Source of the DNA: Flaveria trinervia
Lineage: Eukaryota; Streptophyta; Magnoliopsida; Asterales; Asteraceae
DNA: 64,000 nucleotides
Reading direction: 5' to 3'
Assembly (NCBI GenBank): GCA_025506515.1
Contig: CM046442.1
Span: 60,559,376-60,623,375, forward strand
Part shown: positions 45,985-56,101 of the stretch, piece after piece
How the letters are laid out: the number at the start of each line of letters is the position of its first letter
Numbering within the stretch: the stretch's first letter is position 1
Notes under the pieces: model-generated
The model's input: only the letters and a program-made list of their open reading frames with translations
Told to the model about the DNA's origin: nothing
The model's database searches: none
Position numbers and translations under genes: made by a program

Positions 45985-46305
45985 TGTTCATCCGCATTCC
46001 TATACTCATCCGCATTTCCTACAGTTCGTCCGCATTCACTATAGTCCATCCGCATTGACTCACTTCTTCCGCATTTACTTACTTTAGTCATCCGCATTTC
46101 CATACTTAGTCAAATACTCATCCGCATTGAGTTACTTGCTCATCCACATTTCCATACTTAGTCAAATGCTCATCCGCATTGACTTACTTGCTCATCCGCA
46201 TTGACTTACTTGCTCATCCGCATGACTTACTAACTCATTCGCATTTCCATACTTAGTCAAATGCTAATCCGCATTGACTTACTTGCTCATCCGCATTTAC
46301 TTCCT
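45985..46305. repeat. CATCCGCATT array inside the insertion
   Basis: At least ten copies of (C/T)(A/T)TCCGCATT occur, often in the longer phase GCTCATCCGCATTGACTTACTT. The core TCCGCATT is the motif of the S6 LTR and spacer arrays, although the surrounding sequence is unrelated. All copies run in one direction here, without the inverted partner. Confidence 0.8.
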
Positions 46306-46989
46306 CACACTAGGCAGATTTATAAACTTATCAAGTGGATCTAAAACATCATTTCCAATTTCCATACATCATTCATCATGTTCTAAGCTTAATTCTTACC
46401 CTCTAAGCCTTAGAAACACAATCACATCATCAAGCATGAACATAGTCACACACCATGTCATAATATCATCATACACGCATTCAAACATACGGGTCCGAAA
46501 CCCAGTTCAATGAAAACATACGTTCATGCATTTTCAGCCCCAAAATCAATTAAAAACCAGTAAAAGAGGGGTTCTAGAACTCACCTTTGAAGCTTTTGAG
46601 TTTGGCTTCCTCCAAACTCATTTGCAAATTGAATTCAACCGCTTAGAACCACTAAAAACATACCCCAAACACATACCAACACACATAAGCATAAACCCAA
46701 GGATAAGACCAGTCAAGAACACCATAAAAGCATCAATTCTTACCTTGAATTCGAACTCTTCCTTGTTCTTTCTTCAAAACCAAGAACTTTCTGCTCTTTC
46801 TTTCTCTAAAACCCGAAAATCAAAGGTGCATGTGACATATGGGCGGCCATACCGCCTTTTACACCCACTTTTCAAACATTTTTTCCTTTTGAACACTTTT
46901 TACCCCTAGACTTGGGTTTTATTCCTTTTTCTGATTTTGTTTCACTTTATTCATTCTTTTCTTTGACTTTAAAATAACTGATTGTTACA

Positions 46990-47486
46990 TTATGGTATCC
47001 AAAGGAAGAAGAATTCAATCTCTATGCCTACACAGATAGTGATTATGGAGGATGCAACTTCAACAGAAAATCCACTTCTGGCGGTTATCAATTTCTTGGT
47101 CCCAGACTAGTATCCTGGCAATGCAAGAAGCAGACAAATGCGTCTGTGTTCACAGCCGAAGCTGAGTATATTGCTGCTTCAGCATGTTGCTCTCAAGTTC
47201 TCTGGATTCAAAACCAGATGCTTGATTATGGTTTTAAGTTTTTGCATACACCAATTTCTATTGACAACACAGTGCTGTCTTTATAACTAACAATCCAGTT
47301 TAGCACTCAAAAACAAAACATATTGAAATTAGATATCATTTTTTGATAGACTGTGCTCAAAAGGGTTTAATCAAATTGATTCAAGTACCAACAGAAAATC
47401 AATTAGCTGATTTGTTTACCAAGGCATTTGAACCTAGTAGGTTTGAATTTCTGGTTCAGTCAATTGGCATGTTTAACCTTGAGTAA
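46990..47486 (+). pseudogene. pol: S6 pol part 2: RNase H
   Basis: Resumes at LWYPKEEEFNLYAYTDSDYGG, then STSGGYQFLGPRLVSWQCKK and AEAEYIAASACCSQVLW. A frameshift lies near 47280. The C-terminus reads SIGMFNLE before the TAA at 47484-47486. About 70 codons upstream were lost at the insertion. Confidence 0.85.
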
Positions 47487-48764
47487 AAACTATGAAAAAC
47501 ATCAAAAACAATTTAAAACATCAGAAAAACCACAAAGAGAAACCAAGTTTTATGAAGAAAAGAATTCTTGGGAAATGATATATTAAAGTCGTTATATCAT
47601 TCACTGTGCTTAATTTCAAAATGTAAAAGACTGAAATGACTTACCAGATATGTTGGTAGGTTCAACTTGGAAGAAAAGATACATGCATTGATGAATTAAA
47701 GACATTTAATTGTGAAACACTCATCACAAAGTATAGGGATGTATTGGCTTATCTGAATGCATATGTGTGTAGTAACCTAAACACACCAGGTAATGATACT
47801 TTATGAATCTCTTTCACGACATCATGTTTCAACTTTGTTTTGCTGAGCAAAGACCTGATGGAACTTGCACATAGTGCAGATGTCATGATCCAAAAGATTC
47901 TCAATGTGGAACACATCCAAAATTGGATGAATCAACAAAGTAATACATTCCAAGTGAATGAACAAAAGAATCCTATCATGGATCACCTTCCAAAGTGAAG
48001 TGAAAAGAATCCCAATGAGGATCAACATGAAAAAGGATCAAATTAAAAGAATCCTAATGAGGATCAGTGAACATGAGATTTCAGAACTTAAGTCACCTGG
48101 TAAGAAAAGTTATGACAAAGTTTTACCATGCATTGTATAAGGAGGGTTGATCATTCCATGCTTATGTGTGTGAGGTACACATTGAATAATAAATCAACCA
48201 AAACATGATAAAAGTCATTTGCATCAAAATATCCACCAGGTATGAGCTTAAGAGGACAAACATACCTTCAATCTTCAAGTTCATAATCATGTCCATTTAA
48301 TCATAAAGGATGCAAATGTGTAATAAAAGATTGATATGATCCCCACAAAGAGATTTCTCTCTTCATTATTAATATAATCAAAATAATATTCGAAACTTTT
48401 AAATCTTTAAGTTTCTCTCCAAATGTGGACATAAACTTTAGGGGGAGTAATTTAAAATTTTTGAGTAAGTTCAAATTTTTGTTTGTTAACTCAATTTTGA
48501 AAAACAAAACAAAAAGAATTTTAGTTGGTGTTGTTGCAAAAAGTCATACCATTATATATCAGGGTATGCAGATTCTTAGAAGCATGATAAGCCCAAGATC
48601 TGTCAAAATTGGGAAACTTGTATTAGTTGTAACATACAAGTCAATCCAAGCAATTGACAACTTCAACAACCAACTTCATAAGAAAAATCAATCAAAGACA
48701 CCTCTTCATAAGATGAATAATCAATTCAATCACATTAACTTTTGATTAAGTTCAAAAGGTAATG
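47487..48764 (+). other. S6 post-pol spacer, non-repetitive part
   Basis: AT-rich and without a recognisable ORF. Short purine-rich tracts such as TTAGGGGGAGTAA (48437-48449) resemble the polypurine tract at 54097-54105. Additional internal purine tracts are known for Sireviruses; assignment here is tentative. Confidence 0.5.
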
Positions 48765-49530
48765 CAGGTAAGTGCATTACTTAATGCGGGTGAAGGTAAC
48801 CCATGCCTATAACAATAATTTTTGAAGTGCAACTAATGCGGATAATGATTTTACTCTACCGCATTAGTGTGTGAAGTGAATGTGAACTTTACTATACCAC
48901 ATTTGATACAGTTAACAAATGCGTATGAACAAGTCTCTATCGCATTTGATATAGTGATGTGTTGACTTGTCAACCGCATTTGTAGTTGTACACATGGAAT
49001 TTGTTCTATCGCATTTGTTACTGTACATATTTGGATATGGTAAAACAAGCCATTCAACCGCATTTGTTACAATGTTATTCCGCATTTATTACAACCCAAA
49101 TGCGGACAACCAAAATTTCAAGTTTAACTTCCGCATTTGCAACAGTATACAATGCGGACAACCAAAATTTTAAGTTTAACTTCCGCATTTGCAACAGTAT
49201 ACAATGCGGACAATCAAAATTACAAGTTTAACTTCCACATTTACAACATTACACAAATGCGGAAAGAATAAAATCAAGAAACAAAACTTCCGCATTTGCA
49301 ACAGTACACAAATGCGGATAGAATACCATTAAGAAACAAAACTTCCGCATTTGAAACAATAGAGTAATGTGGACAGTCAGTCAAAAATTAAGTCTTCCGT
49401 ATTAGCTACATCCACAAATGCGGATGACCAAAAGTAGTCAAATGCAGACTGTCAATGTCAAAAGTTCGTCTTCCGTATCTGCTACAGTTAACAAATGTGG
49501 ATCACCAAAATCAAACAATTAACCTTCAGC
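48765..49530 (+). repeat. CCGCATT/AATGCGG array in S6 pol-aORF spacer
   Basis: More than a dozen CCGCATTTG and AATGCGGA motifs alternate in both orientations. A unit of about 58 bp with TTAACTTCCGCATTTGCAAC is repeated around 49125-49240. It is the same motif family as the S6 LTR U3 array, placed directly upstream of the aORF leader. Confidence 0.85.
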
Positions 49531-49566
49531 ATTTGCTATAGTGTTGACTGTATCTGCTTGTAAACT

Positions 49567-50146
49567 TATAAAATTTCTCAAATTGTATTAATTGACTATT
49601 TAAAGGAATTCGAATGGCTCATTTAATACTTTTCAAATTTGAGAGAACTTATAGTGAGACGAGCGCAAAACTACTGTACACCACCATCAATCATCATCAT
49701 CATCACAAACATTCAAAGATTTTGTTGTGTTTCATCTTTAAACATTCTTGTCATCGATTCAGAACATCAGTCATTTCGAAGATAAGGTATAACTTCAACA
49801 GATTCTAAAACCAAAACCTAGGTCTCGAACTGTTACCCTAAATCGAACGATGAACCAGAAAATTATTGAAGAACACCACCTAAATCGAACGATGAACCAG
49901 AAAATTATTGAAGAACACCAAAATCAAACTCATTAATGTGATGTAATACACATTTTCGATGTCAATAAACATGTAAATTGATAGGAATTCAACTAATATT
50001 GAAGACCATGATAACCATGTTTACTGATAAAAACAGAGCAATATGAAAAAAGAAAATTGTGAAACAAATCAAAGTCACATTAACAAATCAAAGAAAAATT
50101 AAAGTCAAAATTGTTAACTAACACACATGTCTCTTGTGCAGATTAC
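49567..50146 (+). promoter_or_regulatory. S6 aORF promoter and leader with intron-like borders
   Basis: TATA-like boxes lie at 49567-49574 (TATAAAAT) and 49597-49604 (TATTTAAA). The leader then has a CAT/TCA-rich stretch (49685-49706), a donor-like AAG|GTATAAC near 49784-49792, a 42-bp tandem duplication (49837-49878, 49879-49920) and an acceptor-like TCTCTTGTGCAG ending at 50141, six bases before the aORF ATG. A 5' untranslated intron of about 350 nt is inferred, not shown. Confidence 0.4.
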
Positions 50147-53100
50147 ATGGCAAACCTTACATGGAGCAAGCTCCATAATGTCAGCGGTTATCTAAACCCT
50201 GATGTGCCTGAAGCCGAAGGTCTCAGAGATATGATAAGATTCCTATCTACCACAAGAGTAGCTTATGCCATAACAGTAAGACCAATAATCTATGAGAATC
50301 CCATCAGGTCTTTCTGGGAATCAGCTGAAGTGGTTGAAGAGGATGGAGTGAAAACTCTATCTGGCAAGGTCAACACTGAACTCACTCTGAGGATCACAGA
50401 AGAATCAGTTAGAAGATGTCTGCAATTCAATGATAATGCATATGATCCACTTGAATTGGATGATGAGGAGATAACCACATTTTTCTTTGAAATTGGTTAT
50501 GAAGGGAGCTATGAAGCCAAACAGATAGTCAAAGGATTAGTGGATCTGCCTTGGAGATTCCTAATTCATATGTTCCAACATTGTCTGTCTAAAAGAAAAA
50601 CAGGATGGAATGACATTCCAGTCCTCACATCTTCTGCAATCTGTGCTCTCTGCACCAACAGATGGTTTAACATGTCTGCATATGTATTCAATGCCTAATC
50701 TCCAATATTCAAGAAGGGTTGAGATACAAGTTTCTAATGTACCCCAGATTCATTCAATGTCTAATCAATGAATCATTTCATGACATTGTTAATGAAGGAC
50801 CTGTACTTAACATTCCTTATTATGATGCAAGATCCTATAAGTACATCAAGAAGAAGGACCCAAGGAACTTCTACAGTGGTGCCCCTTCACTCCTTCTTCC
50901 TTGGATGCTTCAACAAATAGCACAACCACTTCCACAACCAATAGCTCAACCAGCTCCACAACCATCACCAATACCATCACCAATACCATCACCAATGCAA
51001 TCACCATAACGAATACCACAACCTTCTACCCAACCATCTCTTCAAACATTACCTCAACCATCATCACTTCCATCACCACAAAAAACACCACCAATGACCA
51101 CTCAACCTACACCTATATCACCACATCATCAATCTCCAATATCACCACACCAATGTCCTATTTCTCCTTACCAACCTTTACCATCATCACTTGATCACCC
51201 TGCTAAACCAGAAGGATCAACAAGTGCATCCAAATCATCCAAATCATCCAAATCATCTTCTGATGAGGAGGATCATCATGATCAAACCGAAGCTGTGAAT
51301 GAACCTTCTAAGGCTGCTCCTTCACAGAGCTATGGTGAATCAAACATCAATAGGCCTGATGAAAAAGATGAATTAATAATTGAGTTGTTACTCAAAGTAG
51401 AAAGGATGGAAAGAACTTTAAACAGGAGAGCAGGAATCATAAATGACAGAATCCTAGAACTTGATGAGAAAGAAGGTGAATTGAAAGATCTTAAAGAAAA
51501 ATATGCAGTTGCAAGAATGGAACAAGCCAAAGAGATTGAAAATTTAAAAGCTGCACCGAAACACTCAAGAGAATAAGTGAGTGGACATATAGACACTCTT
51601 GAAATACAAACTATTGCAATGGAGGAACAAGAAAACATCATAGAAGAACAAGCTGATATCATCACAAAACTAGAAGAGGAAATTGAGAACAAGAACAAAA
51701 GAATATTTGAGCTTGAAATGATGATCAAAAGAACTGATGTGAAGGATGATGATGAGAATAAAGAACAAGTAGATTATGAAGGTCAAACTGAGATCAAAGA
51801 CCAGAGCCTAGACATGGTAGTGTATTCAGGAAACACTAGTTATTGAGACTCAGAAAAGGGTGAATTTGAAGAACTCTTCAGTGCTTTGGATAGTTTTGCT
51901 TCTGAACAATTCACATTGATGATGATTTCTAGGAATTCATAAAAAATCAAAGAACTAAGGCAGAGCCTATTGTATTTATTCCTAAATCACTAGTGCCATT
52001 GGAAAAGGAATTATCTCTGTAAATTGTCTTTGCCATATCATTAATTGAAGAACAAAAAGAAAGATATGAACAAGAAAGGAAAGAAGAAACTGTACCTAAA
52101 CAAAGTGAAATGAAGGATCAAGAGCCAAGTACACCTGAAAAGGTCCCTGAACCAGAAGATCAAACTGAAACCTCTAGCCCTCAACTTCAAACTTACTCAC
52201 GAAAGAGGAAGTATCTAGTTGAAAAAGCTAAAGGCAAGAGACCAATAACTGAAGAAGAACCATCAAAGAAACAAAAAGATGACCCAAGAAGTTTAGCAGC
52301 AATAGCTAAATTTTTTAAAGAACATGAGTAGGCAGAAGCTCAGTTGAAACAGTTGGCCAGAGCAATTGATTTAGAAGAAGGAGAAATTGCTGATGAAGAT
52401 GAAGTTAAAAAGGATGTTCTCATGGACAGTTATATTAAAGAAGAACAGTCAGTAGAAGACATAGTAACCAAAGCTCAAACTGATGACTTGATGATTAAAG
52501 CCATGTTTTTGATCAATAAAGGCTATGATCCTGATGAAGTGTTTGCAATGACTTATGAGAAAATGAAAAAGGAGGAAGAGAAAGTGAAATTGTTGCTTGA
52601 TCCAAAAATAGACACTGAATATGAGAAGACAATGACAAAGGACACTCCAAAACACAAAGACTCATCCTTGAAGAAACCCACAAGGTATGAAATTCCACTG
52701 CCAAGAAGGGGTCCTCTACAAAAGCTGTCAGAAATGAAGAAATCAACCTCATCCCATGAATCATTATTTCCTGATCCTTATAACATGTTTGATAAGGAAA
52801 TGAAGGAATATCTCTCAAGTCAGGATTCACAAAAAGAAAGATTGCCAACATGAAGACAAATTCATTAAGGGCTGCAACAGTTCAATTGATCAATAAAAAG
52901 AAAGATAAACTCAAGAAACTGGAAGAAGAATTAACCAAAACCAAAACCAAAACCAAAAGCAGAGTGTCAGCTGAAGACATGCTATTGAACATAAAAGACC
53001 AAGACCTACTTGCCCCAGTACTCCACAAATACCCTGAATGGTTTGTTGAACCATCTCAGTTGAAGCTGCAAGAAGGACCGACTACTGTTGAACTGATGAG

Positions 53101-54073
53101 AGGGGTGTCTACTCCTAAGGGGAAGATAGATTAGAAGATAATAGCATGGAAGTATGATAGCACATGGAACATGTTCATGGTGAAGAGAATCTCAGGGCTA
53201 GTACAATTCTTTACAGAGTACTCAGCTCTAGTAAATGCCCTTGAGATTCATGATTTGAAGGAGCTAGCTCAACTTGAACTAATCAATCATACAACTATGT
53301 TCAGGGGATATGAATTTGAGAATATACTTAAGATGTTCAAAAGGACAAAGAACGTCAATTCATTAAAGACAATTTTCTTAAGAAAAGATAAAACTTTTGT
53401 CAATCCCCTGAATAAGAAGAAAAAGGTGGAAGCAGAAGAAATTGTATTCCCTGAGTTAAAGGTAAAGCCAACTGAGTCATTAAAGAGGAAAGTAGTGTCT
53501 GGTACTCATTCTTCCACTCCCATCTCAAATGTGTAATATGATGAGAAAACCTATGAGCTGGTGATAGAAAGGAAGTGGGGAGGAAAAGAAGGAGCTGACA
53601 TCAGACTTTTCAGTGGATATGAAGTAAGATTATTTGATGAATCCTACATCCACTACATTTATACCAGGCACTTTAGGGAATTAAACAACAAATTGGGTGA
53701 ACAAGACATGTGTGAAATTGGCCTATGATTGAATAAAGATTAAAAGAGACAAAAGAAAGAAGAAGAAAACACCACTGCAACTTGGAAACATTGTTAAGCT
53801 TGAAGTGGATGTGGGAGGGAGTTTATTGATTTATAGTGATGGTCTATCCACAATCTCCATATGGGAACCTATCTCTCTGAAAAAGTTACCAATGGAAGCC
53901 ATCTATAACATGAGCAGAATGAAAATACATGTCTGAGTAGAGACAGGATGTCAGAAGCAATTGATTTTGTAAATATGATTAAGGCCATTTTGGATCCCAC
54001 CAAAGCAGCTTTCATACTACCTCCTGAAGACCCAGCTGAATCTTCACAACATCAATCACCTCCTAAACATTGA
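50147..54073 (+). pseudogene. S6 additional ORF (aORF), full span, broken
   Basis: Starts MANLTWSKLHNVSGYLNPD at 50147. The N-terminal domain (to about 50800) has IRSFWES, LRITEESVRRCLQF, IGYEGSYEAKQIVKGL, FLIHMFQHCL and LMYPRF, with a stop at 50696-50698. Then come a Pro/Gln/Ser-rich tract (50890-51240), long Glu/Lys-rich coiled-coil predictions (51350-51780; 52100-52900), a block with KAMFLINKGYDPDEVFAMTYEKM that parallels the S2 segment DQLFTQGFDTAKLDSEIRRL, and a C-terminal block with ELVIERKWGGKEGADIRLF (about 53540-53620). It ends TGA at 54071-54073. About 1300 codons, with several stops and shifts. No membrane span or signal peptide seen. Function unknown. Confidence 0.78.
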
Positions 54074-54096
54074 GGAAAACTAGGTTGTATAATCCT

Positions 54097-54105
54097 TAGG
54101 GGGAG
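54097..54105 (+). promoter_or_regulatory. S6 polypurine tract
   Basis: TAGGGGGAG three bases before the 3' LTR. Confidence 0.8.
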
Positions 54106-54108
54106 TAT

Positions 54109-54868
54109 TGTTGCACCCTGAAAGGATCATACATGCCAAGTCAATGGGTGAATTGATGATTGTTCAGTTGGAATCCCACAAGTCCAAGATGCAATGCAGA
54201 TGAAGATTTGCAAGAAAAATAACAAGTGTTATCTTCCGCATTAGTCAATGCGGAAGACAAAAAACTGATGCGGACAAGTGTTTACTCTTCCGCATTAGCT
54301 AATGCGGAAGATATAATACTTATGCTGAAGAACAAGTTACTCTTCCGCATTGACTAATGCGGAAGAACAAAAGAAGATGCGGACAAGACTTTGATCATCC
54401 ACATTGACAAATGCGGATGACCAACCAAATGCGCAGAAGTATTTGTTCATCCGTATTAACCAATGTGGATTACCAACTTACTAATGCTGATGATCAAGTG
54501 GAAATGCTGATCAAGATTATCTCATCCGCATTTGTCAATGCAGATGAAAAAGCAGAGATGCGGATCAAGACTTAGACTAGTTTCTGATCTAATAGGTCAG
54601 GGGTAGTTTAGTCATTTTGTAAAGGCATCTTGTCTTGTCTATAAATAGAATAGTTAACCTCGTACTGAGGTGACGGCTGATAGATAGAGAATTTTTGTTG
54701 TAATTATTCTCGGTAACTTATCAACTTTCATATATCAATACAAACAACATTTATGAGTAATATTCTTGCTTGAATGTTCTTTGATTGTTTGTTTCCGCCA
54801 CTCAATCATTGACTTGATTATCATATTCGATTCTCAGTAAGAATATCACTCTTACTCAAACCCAGTCA
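54109..54868 (+). repeat. S6 3' LTR (760 bp)
   Basis: Starts TGTTGCACCCTGAAAGG and ends CCCAGTCA before the AGCTT duplication. U3 array at about 54235-54560, with perfect arms CTTCCGCATT/AATGCGGAAG at 54233-54256. TATA box TATAAATA at 54640-54647. Confidence 0.94.
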
Positions 54869-55151
54869 AGCTTTCTTCCGAGAGTAAGAGTTTTTCCGAG
54901 GGTAATCTTCTTCCGAAGACAATTTTACTTCCGATGGTAAATTTCATCCAAAGTGAATTTTACTACCAAGAGAAAGAATATCTTCCGAATGAAGAAGTTT
55001 ACAAACTTCAGAAATAGATTTGATATAACATCAAATATTCCTTTGAGGCTAAAACTCTTTGGCAGAAAGAAATAAATAAGGATGAAGTTTTCTTTGGAAG
55101 ACAAATAAGATATCCTCCGAGGTTTAATTTCTCTTCAGAAGAACTCATACT
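54869..55151 (-). repeat. S5 pol-aORF spacer with CTTCCGA array
   Basis: Non-coding S5 sequence between S6 and T4. Copies of CTTCCGA(A/G) and diverged relatives recur from 54880 to 55145, the same motif as the S4 LTR array. On the S5 strand it lies between RNase H and the aORF promoter-like region. Confidence 0.75.
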
Positions 55152-56084
55152 TGTTGGATTTTATATGCCCAAGACACATAGTTAATTGATGCGGTTAGTA
55201 TGTCATGATCCAAGTCGGGTTATACCCAATAGCAAGCTTTGCAATCACCGACAATTATTCAATTGATGATATGATCATGCAATTAAATAATAACACCAAA
55301 TTTAGAAAATGAGTTTTCTATATAAGTTGCATATGAGATGGAACAACTTATTAGGATATTTTGTTCAAGAATATTACTTAGTGTTATTTAAGTTAGTTAG
55401 ATAACATTAAGTAATAAAATAGTGTATAAGTTATACAATTAAAAGTTAATTGTACAAACTTACAAGGGACTAATTTATAAATTGCTTGATTAAAATTTTA
55501 GGGGGAACTTTGTCTTAAGACAAAAGTTCGGTCGCCCCACCCACTCCAATGAGAGGGTTTTACCTTCTTGAAAACAAAAGAACTTTAAGAACTAGTCTGA
55601 CACTCAACCATCTCATCTAACACACACATGCAAACCGAATTTTGGAGCTCCCTTCTCTTTCTCAAGGTTCTCGGTTTTTCCAGCAAGTTTTGAGAGGATT
55701 TGAGTCACTTTGGTGTTCATCTCCCTAACAAGAAGAGGTGTTTGCATATTAGCTTGGGGTATACAAGCTTGAGGGGTCCTTTCCTTGGAGCCTTGGCCGA
55801 ATTTTAAGCATCCTACATCCCTTTCTTGGTCGACTTTAAGCTGGTTGAAAGGTAGTTATTCACAGCTCAATGTAGCTATGATTTTATGTACATTTACATA
55901 TGTTTCATAGCTTGCTCATTCACATATAATGATCCTTTGATTTTGGGTTTGTTTTAACATATATATTATCACCATAAGAACATGAAACTTCAGTTATATA
56001 ATCATGTTTCTTTACATATTTCCGTTGCGTTTTTCTGAAAGTTTAAGAGGTTAAACTTTGGTCTTATGAACAACAAACCCTTCA
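55152..56084 (+). repeat. T4 5' LTR (933 bp)
   Basis: Starts TGTTGGATTTTATATGCCC and ends AACCCTTCA before the primer site. U5 motif TTCCGTTGC at 56020-56028, which is TTCCGCTGC in the 3' copy. Confidence 0.93.
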
Positions 56085-56085
56085 A

Positions 56086-56101
56086 TGGCATCAAGAGCCG
56101 G
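56086..56101 (+). promoter_or_regulatory. T4 primer-binding site
   Basis: TGGCATCAAGAGCCGG one base after the LTR, one mismatch from the T1 and T3 sites. Confidence 0.8.

Larger units (their letters stand above)
44840..46989 (-). mobile_element. LTR-like insertion in S6 RT/RNase H (possible solo LTR, minus strand)
   Basis: About 2.15 kb of non-coding sequence unrelated to copia coding. Read on the minus strand it begins TGTAACAATCAG at 46989, a start common in Ty3-type LTRs, and can be read to end in CA at 44840. No matching target duplication is found, and about 70 codons of host RT-RNase H are missing at the site. It contains a 90-bp direct repeat (45230-45319, 45379-45468), a short CAT run (about 45835-45854) and a TCCGCATT array. 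Class uncertain: it could also be part of a larger element or a rearranged segment. Confidence 0.45.
40707..54868 (+). mobile_element. S6: Sirevirus-like element with long aORF, 5' deleted
   Basis: 14.2 kb flanked by a perfect duplication AGCTT (40702-40706 and 54869-54873). It contains a truncated 5' LTR, gag remnant, protease, integrase, RT, RNase H split by a 2.15-kb insertion, a repeat-rich spacer, aORF, polypurine tract and intact 3' LTR. The end of the 5' LTR, the primer site and the N-terminal half of gag are missing, so the deletion probably happened after insertion. Confidence 0.93.

Noticed and set aside
46526..46909. 127-codon ORF in the insertion within S6
   Set aside because: No recognisable domain, AT-rich composition, and it lies in sequence that looks like an LTR; not supported as a gene.
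50890..51240. Host proline-rich or extensin-like gene
   Set aside because: The Pro/Gln tract is in line with the S6 aORF, between its N-terminal domain and coiled-coil part, and S2 has a similar low-complexity linker.
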